64,000 nt of DNA from Rheinheimera salexigens (lineage in GTDB: Bacteria; Pseudomonadota; Gammaproteobacteria; Enterobacterales; Alteromonadaceae), in assembly GCF_001752395.1 (NCBI RefSeq), contig NZ_MKEK01000001.1, forward strand, positions 2,735,607 to 2,799,606. Reading direction: 5' to 3'. A program made the position numbers and the translations under genes. This document shows, piece after piece, positions 56,721 to 64,000 of the stretch. Every line of letters starts with the position of its first letter. The first letter of the stretch is position 1. The notes under the pieces were generated by a model. The model did no database searches. It had not been told where the DNA came from and saw nothing but the letters and a program-made list of their open reading frames with translations.

Positions 56721-58176
56721 CGTCTTTATCCCGTTTTGTGCTAGTTGTGTTGCGTTGGCCGCGTGCCTTTCTGGCTGCTGCGTTACGTTCTTGAATGTCG
56801 GTTAGGTCTTCGCCTTGCTCTGCAACTACGTCTTCATGTGCTAATAAATCGGCATCAATAGCAGTAATTTTCGCTTCAACATCAATATTAGGGTTAATGT
56901 ATGGCCAGCCATGTGGGCACCAAATGTCACTATGGTATTCAGCGCTTTGCGTGCTGTAATTGGGTAAATTAATAGCGCCTGATAATACTGCTCGTTTTAA
57001 CCAGTGCTTGCGCATCCACTTTAAAACCTGTGGGATCATCAAGTGCCACTGGTCCATTTGTACTTTGCGGCGGAATTCGTTAAGAATGGCGCGTACTAAT
57101 CTATCGTTTACTTTTTCCCAATCGCCAGTTAATAGCTCATAAGGTAAGTCTTGCGCTGATGCTTGCATCATTGATTGCCAGCGCATAAAGTCGCCATAAC
57201 CTTGGCCAGTGTCATCCCCTTTGAATAGATCTATCTTTTCGCCCGGTTGCAGTTCTAGCATAGTGCCAGCTTCTACTTGCGCATTACCAAAAGCGCCACC
57301 TTCTGATAAAGGATCACCGGTTACTGGGTCGAATAGCCAGCCGTCATCATCGGTTATGTCGTAATTTTCACGGTATATTGCGCCTGTGTAGGGTGCGCGT
57401 GTTTGTTTACGTGTTAGCTCGGCATCGTCGTAGCTGTCGAATGTAATTGCTTTAACTAAGCCTGCTGCGCTGTCGGGCTCGCCACGTATTTGCCCCGGGT
57501 GTAATGGGTTAAAATGGTGCGCAACTTCATTAGCTGGAACTCGAACCAAGTTAGATAATGAAGCCGTATAGTTATACATTTCGCCGGGGTGTTCACGGTA
57601 CATGTGGTATGCCACACGTTGGCCACGGCGGTTAAATTCAATGCCTGCAATAATCCGGTTTCCGTTAGCAAGATTATCGTTGTAATCAAGCGGCACAAAG
57701 TCAGCTTCTAATACTTGAAACTGTATTGGCACAATTAAGCCGGAGCCTACTCCGCGATAACGAACTCGTATAAAACATTCACCGCTTAAGCGTCTTGCTC
57801 GGGCAATTTGGGCTTGCATGCCGTACACATCTAACAAACCTTCTGGATCAAACTGTTCGCATGAGTGCTCCCAGCAATCGTTAATAATTTTGTTGATCTC
57901 TTTGCTTTTAGTTTTAGCGCGGGGTGTTATGCCAATGCCAATTTCGTTGGTTACTTTCTTTTCAATAGCGCTACGAATAAGCGGCATATTGCGATGGCCA
58001 GCCCGGCTGCGATTACGCAACTGGGGCAATGCGCCATTTAATGCACTATTGGCGCCGGTACTGGGTGCATAAACACCACTTAAACGCCGGCCATTGCTTG
58101 CGCCTTGATATGGGCTATTAAACACTACGATATTTTGCCCATTGGGGCCTAATATAGGTGATTTACGAAATGACAT
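56713..58176 (-). CDS. Portal protein (gpB-like)
   Basis: 487 residues of the lambda portal family. Conserved segments include RSRAGHRNMPLIRSAIEKKVTNEIG, AHHFNPLHPGQIRG and LELQPGEKIDLFKGD. It forms the DNA channel at the packaging vertex. The start overlaps the gpW stop, and the end overlaps the protease start, giving tight translational coupling. Confidence 0.93.
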   Translation of the reverse strand: MSFRKSPILGPNGQNIVVFNSPYQGASNGRRLSGVYAPSTGANSALNGALPQLRNRSRAGHRNMPLIRSAIEKKVTNEIGIGITPRAKTKSKEINKIINDCWEHSCEQFDPEGLLDVYGMQAQIARARRLSGECFIRVRYRGVGSGLIVPIQFQVLEADFVPLDYNDNLANGNRIIAGIEFNRRGQRVAYHMYREHPGEMYNYTASLSNLVRVPANEVAHHFNPLHPGQIRGEPDSAAGLVKAITFDSYDDAELTRKQTRAPYTGAIYRENYDITDDDGWLFDPVTGDPLSEGGAFGNAQVEAGTMLELQPGEKIDLFKGDDTGQGYGDFMRWQSMMQASAQDLPYELLTGDWEKVNDRLVRAILNEFRRKVQMDQWHLMIPQVLKWMRKHWLKRAVLSGAINLPNYSTQSAEYHSDIWCPHGWPYINPNIDVEAKITAIDADLLAHEDVVAEQGEDLTDIQERNAAARKARGQRNTTSTKRDKDDE

Positions 58177-58379
58177 TACAGCCCCTTATTAACCTGCATT
58201 GCGTAGCCAAAGCGACGGCGTTTTTTATTAGGCGCTAGTGCTTTTTCCATCGTTGAGATCACCCGCTCCATTTCAACTAATGAGCGATAACTGATTTCAT
58301 CACCGCTTGATAGACGAACTCGAGTCATGCCGCTGGCATAGGCTTTCTTTAATTCTTGTAGCTGAGTTTCGCTATACAT
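58176..58379 (-). CDS. Head-tail joining protein gpW-like
   Basis: 67 residues, like lambda gpW (68). The N-terminus MYSETQLQELKKAYASGMTR and the SSGDEISYRSLVEMERVIS segment are characteristic. It overlaps both terminase and portal genes by a base or so. Confidence 0.9.
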   Translation of the reverse strand: MYSETQLQELKKAYASGMTRVRLSSGDEISYRSLVEMERVISTMEKALAPNKKRRRFGYAMQVNKGL

Positions 58380-60478
58380 TATGTTGTCCTATACCTTACT
58401 CGGCGCTGCCTTGGCGCGGCCTGTTTAGCTGCCGGCGCTTGGTGTTGCTTGTCGGGGTGATATACGTTTATGTTTTCGTTCCACGGTTGTGCCCAGCGGG
58501 CTGGTGATAACCAAAACTTGGGCTTGTGGGTTTGTAACTGATATTGCGCTGCTTCGTTGTAGCAGAGTAAATCCCAAGCTTCGTTGGCGCGTTTCTTGTT
58601 GGCTTTATCCCAACGACCTTGTTCGTCGCGGCTTTCTGCTGTTAGTTCTTCGTAAAACCATGCGCCAAGCCAGTCTGGAAAGTGCACATAACCAGAGCCT
58701 TCAGTTTCGCGTTCTAACTTGCTGCTTACGTTATCTTTTAATCGGTTGGTTGCCAGTATATGCAGTGGCACATCACCTTTTGCTGCGGCTTTACGATCTG
58801 CACGTTTGGTGTTATCTGGCCGCGTTATTTTTACCATTTCGGTTTGCGCTGAACTGCCGCCTTTAACCAGCATTAGCTTATGGTGGCGATTTTCAGTGCG
58901 TAGCTTGCGGTAATAACCGTAGGCGTTATCAGATACGCCATCTTCACCGCCGTGGTCACATACTATTAGGTGTACGTGCATTTCACGGCCGCTTTCATCA
59001 TCTAGCGGGTAACCACGATCTAGTATTAATTTGCTAAGTTGGTGCCAGTCTTCTGGGTAACCAGCAGGATCAATCTGGTGATAACGCTCTGTTGGTTCGG
59101 TTGCGTTATCATCTTTAATTCGTGCTGATAGTTTTATGTTGTAACGGTCGATTACCCAGCGTTCATGCTCGCTATTGCCATGAACTTGCACAACAAAGCG
59201 CCTATCTTTACCTGCTTGTACGTCAACACAAGCAACTAGGAACAATGCGCCTTCTGGTACATGCCGCTTAGTTGTAACTTCTGCTCTTTCGGCTAGTCGG
59301 TCTGAACTACGTTTTCTATCTGATTTTTGATAGCTGTACGGCCTGCCCTGATCTGTGTTAATTGTTGCTTTTAACTTTTCTTGGCTGCCTGTTGCTTCAA
59401 AGTCTTTTACGCCGGATAGGTAGTTATAAACTAACTGCTCCCAGCTTTGAAACGATGCGGCTGGCCCTTCCATCCAATAGCTTAAAAAGTCGGTATCTAT
59501 TAACGTGCCGGTTATTTCACCAGCGGCACTAATGTTGCAACCTTCTGGCACCCAACGCGATGCCATTAGCATTTGCTGCTTTGCAGTTTGCTTTATTTCA
59601 GCATCACCGCAGTGCGGGCAAAAGCAAGTAACTGTGCGGCTGGCTTTGCGTATATCAGTTTCGCTTTCATTCCAGCGTAAGTATTTCCATTGTGCTGGGA
59701 AGAACTCACCACAGCTGGGGCATGGCCAATACAGTAATCGCCGATCACCAAGGTTATATAGCGCACCAACGCCTAACGTTGGCGGGAATTCATGCGGCTT
59801 TTCAGTACTAGGTACCCAATCAGGATCTAATACTTCATAGCCTGGGCTGCTTTCTGCTACAGCCATGCCACGACTGCGGAATGACTGAGTACGTTTTAAG
59901 GCTAAATCGAACCCTGAACCTTCGCCCTCTACATCGAGCAAAGTTTGGCTGCGGTCGTAATCAGTGATAATTACGCGGCGCCATTCCGAGCTAGCGAATA
60001 TTGATTTAGCCGGCCACGCTAGCTTTAAGTAGTTGCCTGCGCGTAAAACTTTATCATGCAAGTTGTTATCGTGGCCGCGTGGGCTAAGTAACGGTTGCAA
60101 GTCGGGCGAGTTATCAAGCATAGGCCCGATACGTTTCTTGCTAAACTCTGCCGCTTTCTCTTTTGTTATTTGCACTACTAGCATGTCGCTAGGGTCGCAT
60201 TTCACATCGTAAGCAACAAAGCCATCTACTAATGCTTGGCTTTTGCCTGTTCGCGCAGGACCAACGAATATTAAGCCTCTATGCCTACGGCTAGTAAGCA
60301 TGTCTAACGGTTCGCGCATGTAAGGCGTGGTTTCAATGTCCCATTTGCCCCAGTTGCCACTGGCTAGTTTTACTCGAGCATATTCTTGTACTGCTTCGGT
60401 AACTGACATTCGCACGGGTGGTTTTAGTAAGCTGGCGATATCGCGTTTAATTTGGCAAACATCACCATAATTAATCAT
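58379..60478 (-). CDS. Terminase large subunit (GpA family)
   Basis: 699 residues. The ATPase domain has Walker A VGPARTGKSQ (about 72-81). A zinc ribbon follows (CPSCGEFF and CFCPHCGD, about 250-285), and then a nuclease domain with VACVDVQAGKDRRFV and CDHGGEDG acidic clusters. It packages DNA and cuts cos sites in lambda-type phages. Starts eight bases inside the small subunit gene. Confidence 0.95.
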   Translation of the reverse strand: MINYGDVCQIKRDIASLLKPPVRMSVTEAVQEYARVKLASGNWGKWDIETTPYMREPLDMLTSRRHRGLIFVGPARTGKSQALVDGFVAYDVKCDPSDMLVVQITKEKAAEFSKKRIGPMLDNSPDLQPLLSPRGHDNNLHDKVLRAGNYLKLAWPAKSIFASSEWRRVIITDYDRSQTLLDVEGEGSGFDLALKRTQSFRSRGMAVAESSPGYEVLDPDWVPSTEKPHEFPPTLGVGALYNLGDRRLLYWPCPSCGEFFPAQWKYLRWNESETDIRKASRTVTCFCPHCGDAEIKQTAKQQMLMASRWVPEGCNISAAGEITGTLIDTDFLSYWMEGPAASFQSWEQLVYNYLSGVKDFEATGSQEKLKATINTDQGRPYSYQKSDRKRSSDRLAERAEVTTKRHVPEGALFLVACVDVQAGKDRRFVVQVHGNSEHERWVIDRYNIKLSARIKDDNATEPTERYHQIDPAGYPEDWHQLSKLILDRGYPLDDESGREMHVHLIVCDHGGEDGVSDNAYGYYRKLRTENRHHKLMLVKGGSSAQTEMVKITRPDNTKRADRKAAAKGDVPLHILATNRLKDNVSSKLERETEGSGYVHFPDWLGAWFYEELTAESRDEQGRWDKANKKRANEAWDLLCYNEAAQYQLQTHKPKFWLSPARWAQPWNENINVYHPDKQHQAPAAKQAAPRQRRVRYRTT

Positions 60479-60989
60479 CGTCTTCGTCTTCCGGTTCCAT
60501 GCCGCCGCGAATGGCGTTCAGATACATATTTTCACGTACCTGATCAATAATAATTTGTACTCGTTCAAGTGCTGAACCCGACAAACCCACTTTTGATTCC
60601 AGTTCATCAACTAAACTATCTAGCGGGTTAACGACTGCTTTAACTAATTCAGCCATTGCCCGGGCAACATCATCGCTAGGTATTAAATCTTTAAGCTCAG
60701 TATCAAGCTTTAGCTTTTCCCGCTGGGCTTGGTACCAGGCTTTAAGATCCTGCGGCAACATTAATGCAGGATTAGCAAATTCGTTTTCTTCACCGGTAAC
60801 AACGTCACCAAATAAGGCTGGGCCAATATCTCCCAAGTGATAAGTCGGGTGGCCTTTTCTTATGCCAGCTGGTTCAACTCTAGCGGTTTTTAATCTCGCT
60901 GATACTGTGCGTCGGTCAATGCGGAACGCTTCAGCGATACGACTAATGGACCACGCATAGGCATCATCGATGTTGTGCAATGTACCCAT
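60471..60989 (-). CDS. Terminase small subunit (DUF1441/Nu1-like)
   Basis: 172 residues. The N-terminal winged-helix DNA-binding part (WSISRIAEAFRIDRRTVSARL, about 13-33) recognises the packaging site, and the C-terminal VGLSGSALERVQIIIDQVRE binds the large subunit. The 156 bases between it and the holin gene should contain cos. Only an imperfect TGTAC-N5-GTACA repeat (61029-61043) was noted there, so cos could not be placed. Confidence 0.88.
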   Translation of the reverse strand: MGTLHNIDDAYAWSISRIAEAFRIDRRTVSARLKTARVEPAGIRKGHPTYHLGDIGPALFGDVVTGEENEFANPALMLPQDLKAWYQAQREKLKLDTELKDLIPSDDVARAMAELVKAVVNPLDSLVDELESKVGLSGSALERVQIIIDQVRENMYLNAIRGGMEPEDEDDD

Positions 60990-61145
60990 GCCATAGCGAT
61001 CATCTATTTATATAAAGTTCTCTGAGAATGTACAGCTCGTACAAGTGCCCAGCCCTTGTAAACACTGGAAAAGTAATAACCTGTGGTGGATCACCATAAA
61101 ACGCCGAAAAAAATTGTTTCACCGCGCTTCTGCGCCCCCGTGGTA

Positions 61146-61448
61146 TTAACGAGGATCGGCAGGGTCCCCTGCGTCAAATTCCTGACGCAAATTTTCTGAT
61201 GCCAGTAATTGCTTCAGCCGCAACTCGTGCTGCAGCCTTGCCCACTCATGCTGCTCTGCATCGTGCCGCTTACGGTTAGACCACACCTGCCACTGTATAA
61301 AGCCTAAGCCAACTGTGACTATGACACCTAACATTAACGCTAAGTTTGGCAGTGATAGCAGCCCGCCAAAGGCAGTACTGATTGCGCTAAAGTAAGCGGC
61401 TATGGTTGTCTGCTTTTCCATTGTTGGTTTCATCACTAAGTTATTCAT
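61146..61448 (-). CDS. Phage holin (class II, two membrane segments)
   Basis: 100 residues. Two hydrophobic segments (about 17-35 and 38-53, AYFSAISTAFGGLLSL and LALMLGVIVTVGLGFIQW) are followed by a charged cytoplasmic tail. It would form membrane lesions that activate the SAR-type endolysin. It begins two bases after the Rz1 stop. In lambdoid phages the holin usually precedes the endolysin; here it is last in the cassette. Confidence 0.8.
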   Translation of the reverse strand: MNNLVMKPTMEKQTTIAAYFSAISTAFGGLLSLPNLALMLGVIVTVGLGFIQWQVWSNRKRHDAEQHEWARLQHELRLKQLLASENLRQEFDAGDPADPR

Positions 61449-61449
61449 A

Positions 61450-61737
61450 TCACTGACTCCCGCTTTGGGCAGCCCACTGCTTAATTGATTCTATGCGTTG
61501 TTCGCACTGCTCAAGCATTGACTCAAGCCAGTTACTGTAACTAATGCTATCTGCGTTAGTGCTAACGTTAAAATGAGTTAGGGGCAGACAAGATTGCAGC
61601 ATGTCGGCTGGTGGCGTCATGTATACCGGCTTGGTAATTGTCACTGTCCGCGTAATTACCTGCGGCTCTGGCGTACTTGAGCAAGCTAACAGCATCATTT
61701 GGCATAACAGTATTAGCCCAACTTTTAAGATTTTCAT
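61450..61737 (-). CDS. Rz1: Outer-membrane spanin lipoprotein Rz1
   Basis: 95 residues. The signal peptide ends in lipobox LLAC (Cys19), followed by a Pro/Thr-rich SSTPEPQVI segment, as usual for o-spanins. It starts inside the Rz gene in another frame and extends beyond its end (170 bases shared). It pairs with Rz to fuse the inner and outer membranes at lysis. Confidence 0.85.
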   Translation of the reverse strand: MKILKVGLILLCQMMLLACSSTPEPQVITRTVTITKPVYMTPPADMLQSCLPLTHFNVSTNADSISYSNWLESMLEQCEQRIESIKQWAAQSGSQ

Positions 61738-62077
61738 TTTTAGAAACTCTAATTTGCTTTACTTTTTCGTTTGCAACTTCTAATTCGTTTTGTAATCGTC
61801 TTGATTCTTGATTTGATTTATTTCTAATATCAGAAAGTAACTTACGATCTTTTAATAAGTTCTTATTTATTAATTCAGTAAATTCAATTTCATCAGTTAA
61901 CCGCGTTACGTCTGCTTCAGCGTTAGCTAGGTTAGCTTGTAAGCTATTCACTTTAATAGTTAATGCCTTAGCATTTTGAATGGCCACATAAAGCTGAGTA
62001 CCAACAAAGGTAAACAAAGAAATGATTGCAATTGCAATGATAGATATCATGATTAACTTAGTTCTACTCATTAGCAT
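61568..62077 (-). CDS. Rz: Inner-membrane spanin Rz
   Basis: 169 residues. An N-terminal membrane segment (LIMISIIAIAIISLFTFVG, about 8-26) is followed by a long periplasmic coiled coil (about 35-115). The start overlaps the endolysin stop, and an ATG two codons later at 62071 is equally possible. Its C-terminal third overlaps Rz1 in a second frame. Confidence 0.87.
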   Translation of the reverse strand: MLMSRTKLIMISIIAIAIISLFTFVGTQLYVAIQNAKALTIKVNSLQANLANAEADVTRLTDEIEFTELINKNLLKDRKLLSDIRNKSNQESRRLQNELEVANEKVKQIRVSKNENLKSWANTVMPNDAVSLLKYARAAGNYADSDNYQAGIHDATSRHAAILSAPNSF

Positions 62078-62600
62078 TAATTACCCCTTTTAGACATAAG
62101 TCGCGCTCTAACCTGCGACGTGTTCTTAAGCCAACTAACTCTTTGCCACCAGCATAAATCCAACCTTTACAGGTATTACTGCTACTACTGCAAGCGTGGG
62201 TTAGCTCAATACAAGCATCGATACGCATGTCAGAGTTAAGCAACGATAGCAATGTGCTTTGCTTAAAGTTAAAAGCGCCAACGTTATAATGAAATGATAA
62301 GTAAGCTGTGTGCTCTTGCTCTGTTAGTTTTACCTTAACTGCATTACGTAACTGCATATCATGTAATTTTAAATCTGCAGCAAATTGTTGATCACACTGC
62401 TCTACTGTAAATGCATCACCAATCACCAAGCCCTGCTTAACACTTCCATAGCATGCGGTTGGTATTCCAATCGGATCAGCATGCACAGCTAACTTAGCCG
62501 GATCATTAGTATCGTTTTCTAATGGAGCTATAAAAGCGCCTGCAGCAAGAATCACACCTGCCAAACCTAAACCAGACAATCTAGCGGTGATACTTTTCAT
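62064..62600 (-). CDS. Phage endolysin, GH24 lysozyme family (SAR type)
   Basis: 178 residues. The weakly hydrophobic N-terminal segment (LSGLGLAGVILAAGAFIA, about 8-25) fits a signal-anchor-release endolysin. The muramidase motif DPIGIPTACYG gives Asp42 and Thr48 of the Glu-Asp-Thr triad. Glu28 in APLEND is the expected catalytic acid but stands 13 residues before Asp42 instead of eight. ATG 62600 has GGA six bases upstream. An extended reading to 62672 would run through a terminator and is rejected. Confidence 0.87.
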   Translation of the reverse strand: MKSITARLSGLGLAGVILAAGAFIAPLENDTNDPAKLAVHADPIGIPTACYGSVKQGLVIGDAFTVEQCDQQFAADLKLHDMQLRNAVKVKLTEQEHTAYLSFHYNVGAFNFKQSTLLSLLNSDMRIDACIELTHACSSSSNTCKGWIYAGGKELVGLRTRRRLERDLCLKGVINANE

Positions 62601-62615
62601 ATTTATTCCAGGCAT

Positions 62616-62643
62616 AAAAAAACCCCAGCTGAGGACTGAGGTT
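62616..62643 (-). terminator. Intrinsic terminator upstream of the endolysin gene
   Basis: The minus strand reads AACCTCAG-N7-CTGGGGTT followed by a run of T residues. It ends 16 bases before the endolysin start. A terminator here suits a lambda-type late operon that needs an antiterminator to be read. Confidence 0.75.
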
Positions 62644-63312
62644 AATTGATATATTTTGCGCGGCTTAAACACTTATAACTCGTTCAAGCATAACTAAATA
62701 TAGCGCTTTAAAGGGGGCTTGTCGGCGTCATAAATGCGGCTTTTATAAAAAAACAATCAAAATTTGGTTTGACGGAATCATTGATAATACAAAACTGGAA
62801 AATTTACTCATTTTCAAGTTGTATCACGCTTTAACTTGCTCCGTTCTTCTTAGCAGATATAAGTTAGTTTGAGCAATTTTTATACCCTGCTTCACTAAAT
62901 TAAAGATATTAAGGCCGTAAATTTAGAGTGGTTTTATCAATCTAATCGATAATCAAAAATAATTTGCATTTCTAAATGGCTTTATAAAGTAATAAAATTT
63001 ATAAAAAGTGAATTAATTTGGTAAAGTATAAAATCATGGTATAAGGGAATAATTTGTCATAAAAACATATAAATACCTTCAAAAACAACTCCTATTTTGA
63101 GGGATGATTATTAAATAAATAATGAAAAGCTATTCTTGGTTTAGCTCTCAAGTTTACATCATAATGAGTGAGTGTTTAGCTAGCTTAGGCATCAAGCTTT
63201 GCTAACACTAACATATAAAAATTGGCAATTATTTTTTTACCTGATATTTAATGCTTATTGAAGTGTTAAACACCCAAGGTAATGGGCCAAGGCTTTAAGG
63301 GTAATGTGAATA
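62644..63312. other. AT-rich gap between prophage lysis genes and GTPase-like gene
   Basis: About 670 bases with no credible gene on either strand and a base composition more AT-rich than the flanking phage genes. No tRNA, attachment core or repeat was recognised. A late promoter for the minus-strand genes is expected here, and also a promoter for the plus-strand GTPase gene, but I could not place either with confidence. Confidence 0.6.
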
Positions 63313-63978
63313 ATGACGACAGATAATGGATCATGGACAGATTTTGTACCGACAATTACTAAACCTATTGTTTATACTTATAAATATCGGAAGGTAATTC
63401 AAAAGTACTGGAAGATTATGCAAGTAAAGTTAAATTCTGGCAGGCCTAGTGTAATCATCACTGGCAGGGCTGGTGTGGGTAAAAGTGTTTTAGCTGCGCA
63501 TTATCATGGTGAAGCTAATACCCAAGATTGGAATGAGCCAGGTACTAGCACTGACGTAGAAATAAAACCAATTACAATTGGTGAATGGACAAAAATCGTT
63601 GCAGTAATACCTGGTCAAAACACAAAGGAACGAGCAAGAGCCCTAGATGAAGCATTAAATAAAGCTAATAAATTAGACGGTGTTATACATGTTGTGGATT
63701 GGGGATTTACTTCAATTCGTGATTCAGCAGTAAGAAAAGAGATGGTTGAAAGTAAAGGTTTAGACTCAATTGAAAAAATAAGAGCGCATAATTTAGCTCT
63801 CGAATTAAAAGATTTTGAATTAATGCTTGATAAATTAGCAATGTCTATTTCTAATAATAGAGGGCCAGAGTGGCTCGTTATCGCTGTGAATAAAGTGGAT
63901 TTATTCGAAAACAGATTACTAACAGCTGAGCAATATTACAACCCTTCTTGCACAAGTGAATTTACTGATAAAATGTGA
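63313..63978 (+). CDS. P-loop GTPase-like protein (3' end possibly disrupted)
   Basis: 221 residues. It has a G1/Walker A motif GRAGVGKS (51-58), a switch-region VIPGQ (98-102) in place of the usual DxxG, and G4 NKVD (193-196), all in the spacing expected of a small GTPase domain. The reading stops just after the G4 region, without the rest of a GTPase fold (no G5 or final helix). The gene may therefore be truncated, frameshifted near the TGA at 63976, or genuinely short. It is divergent from the phage lysis genes. Function is not known; a cargo or defence role is inference. Confidence 0.65.
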   Translation: MTTDNGSWTDFVPTITKPIVYTYKYRKVIQKYWKIMQVKLNSGRPSVIITGRAGVGKSVLAAHYHGEANTQDWNEPGTSTDVEIKPITIGEWTKIVAVIPGQNTKERARALDEALNKANKLDGVIHVVDWGFTSIRDSAVRKEMVESKGLDSIEKIRAHNLALELKDFELMLDKLAMSISNNRGPEWLVIAVNKVDLFENRLLTAEQYYNPSCTSEFTDKM

Positions 63979-64000
63979 GCGTAACCCCAACCACACATTC

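Larger units (their letters stand above)
40489..62643 (-). mobile_element. Late (structural and lysis) half of a lambda-like prophage
   Basis: All genes are on the minus strand, in the order lysis - terminase - head - tail - tail tip. DUF1441/GpA terminase, gpW, gpB-type portal, gpC-type S49 protease, gpD and gpE identify a lambda-type head with cos packaging. A long non-contractile tail follows from the tape measure and minor tail proteins. Repressor, replication, excision and antitermination genes are not present in the window. The structural genes all look intact. Confidence 0.92.

Noticed and set aside
62601..62672. Longer endolysin start
   Set aside because: The extension passes through an intrinsic terminator, and the internal ATG at 62600 has a ribosome binding site and begins a proper signal-anchor segment.
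37609..64000. Second copy of the tRNA-Arg(CCT) 3' end as right attachment site
   Set aside because: Looked for along the accessory region and not seen; the right border of the tRNA-Arg element must be outside the window or lost.

Overview
The window comes from a gammaproteobacterium. The flagellar regulators are of the Vibrio/Shewanella FlrABC type, the flagellar genes have the order known from polar flagella of Alteromonadales-like marine and freshwater bacteria, and base composition is moderately AT-rich. A Rheinheimera/Alishewanella-type organism would fit, but that is inference from gene content. Two regions are visible: a chromosomal flagellar and flagellin-glycosylation locus (1 to about 37.5 kb), and accessory DNA beginning at a tRNA-Arg gene (37.5 to 64 kb).

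Flagellar region. flrC (cut by the window edge), flrB and flrA encode the sigma54-dependent regulatory cascade. Sigma54 promoters with exact -24/-12 spacing lie before flrBC, flgB, flgF and flgA. Sigma28 promoters lie before both flagellin genes and flgM. This gives a readable four-tier hierarchy. pseB-pseC run on the plus strand and converge with a long minus-strand set: flaG, fliD, fliS, a fliT-like gene, a maf glycosyltransferase, pseF, pseG, a methyltransferase, a WbqC-family gene, an FAD-dependent oxidoreductase and pseI. Filament assembly and pseudaminic-acid-type glycosylation therefore appear physically coupled. No pseH acetyltransferase is present. Two nearly identical short flagellins and a divergent sugar O-methyltransferase follow, then flgLKJIHG F and flgEDCB (each set with its own promoter), cheR, cheV, flgA, flgM, flgN, flgP and flgT.

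Accessory region. tRNA-Arg(CCT) is followed by a P4-type tyrosine integrase and a two-gene Panacea-domain module that looks like a toxin-antitoxin pair with an unrecognised toxin. Next comes a 3' fragment of tRNA-Pro(GGG), which marks a second recombination junction. From there to about 62.6 kb all genes are on the minus strand and form the late half of a lambda-like siphophage: endolysin, Rz/Rz1, holin, terminase, gpW, portal, S49 protease/scaffold, gpD, capsid, tail proteins, tape measure and tail-tip genes. Intrinsic terminators sit between several of these genes. No repressor, replication or excision genes are in the window, so the early half would lie beyond the right edge. The last 1.3 kb holds an AT-rich stretch and a GTPase-like gene on the plus strand, possibly a prophage cargo gene.
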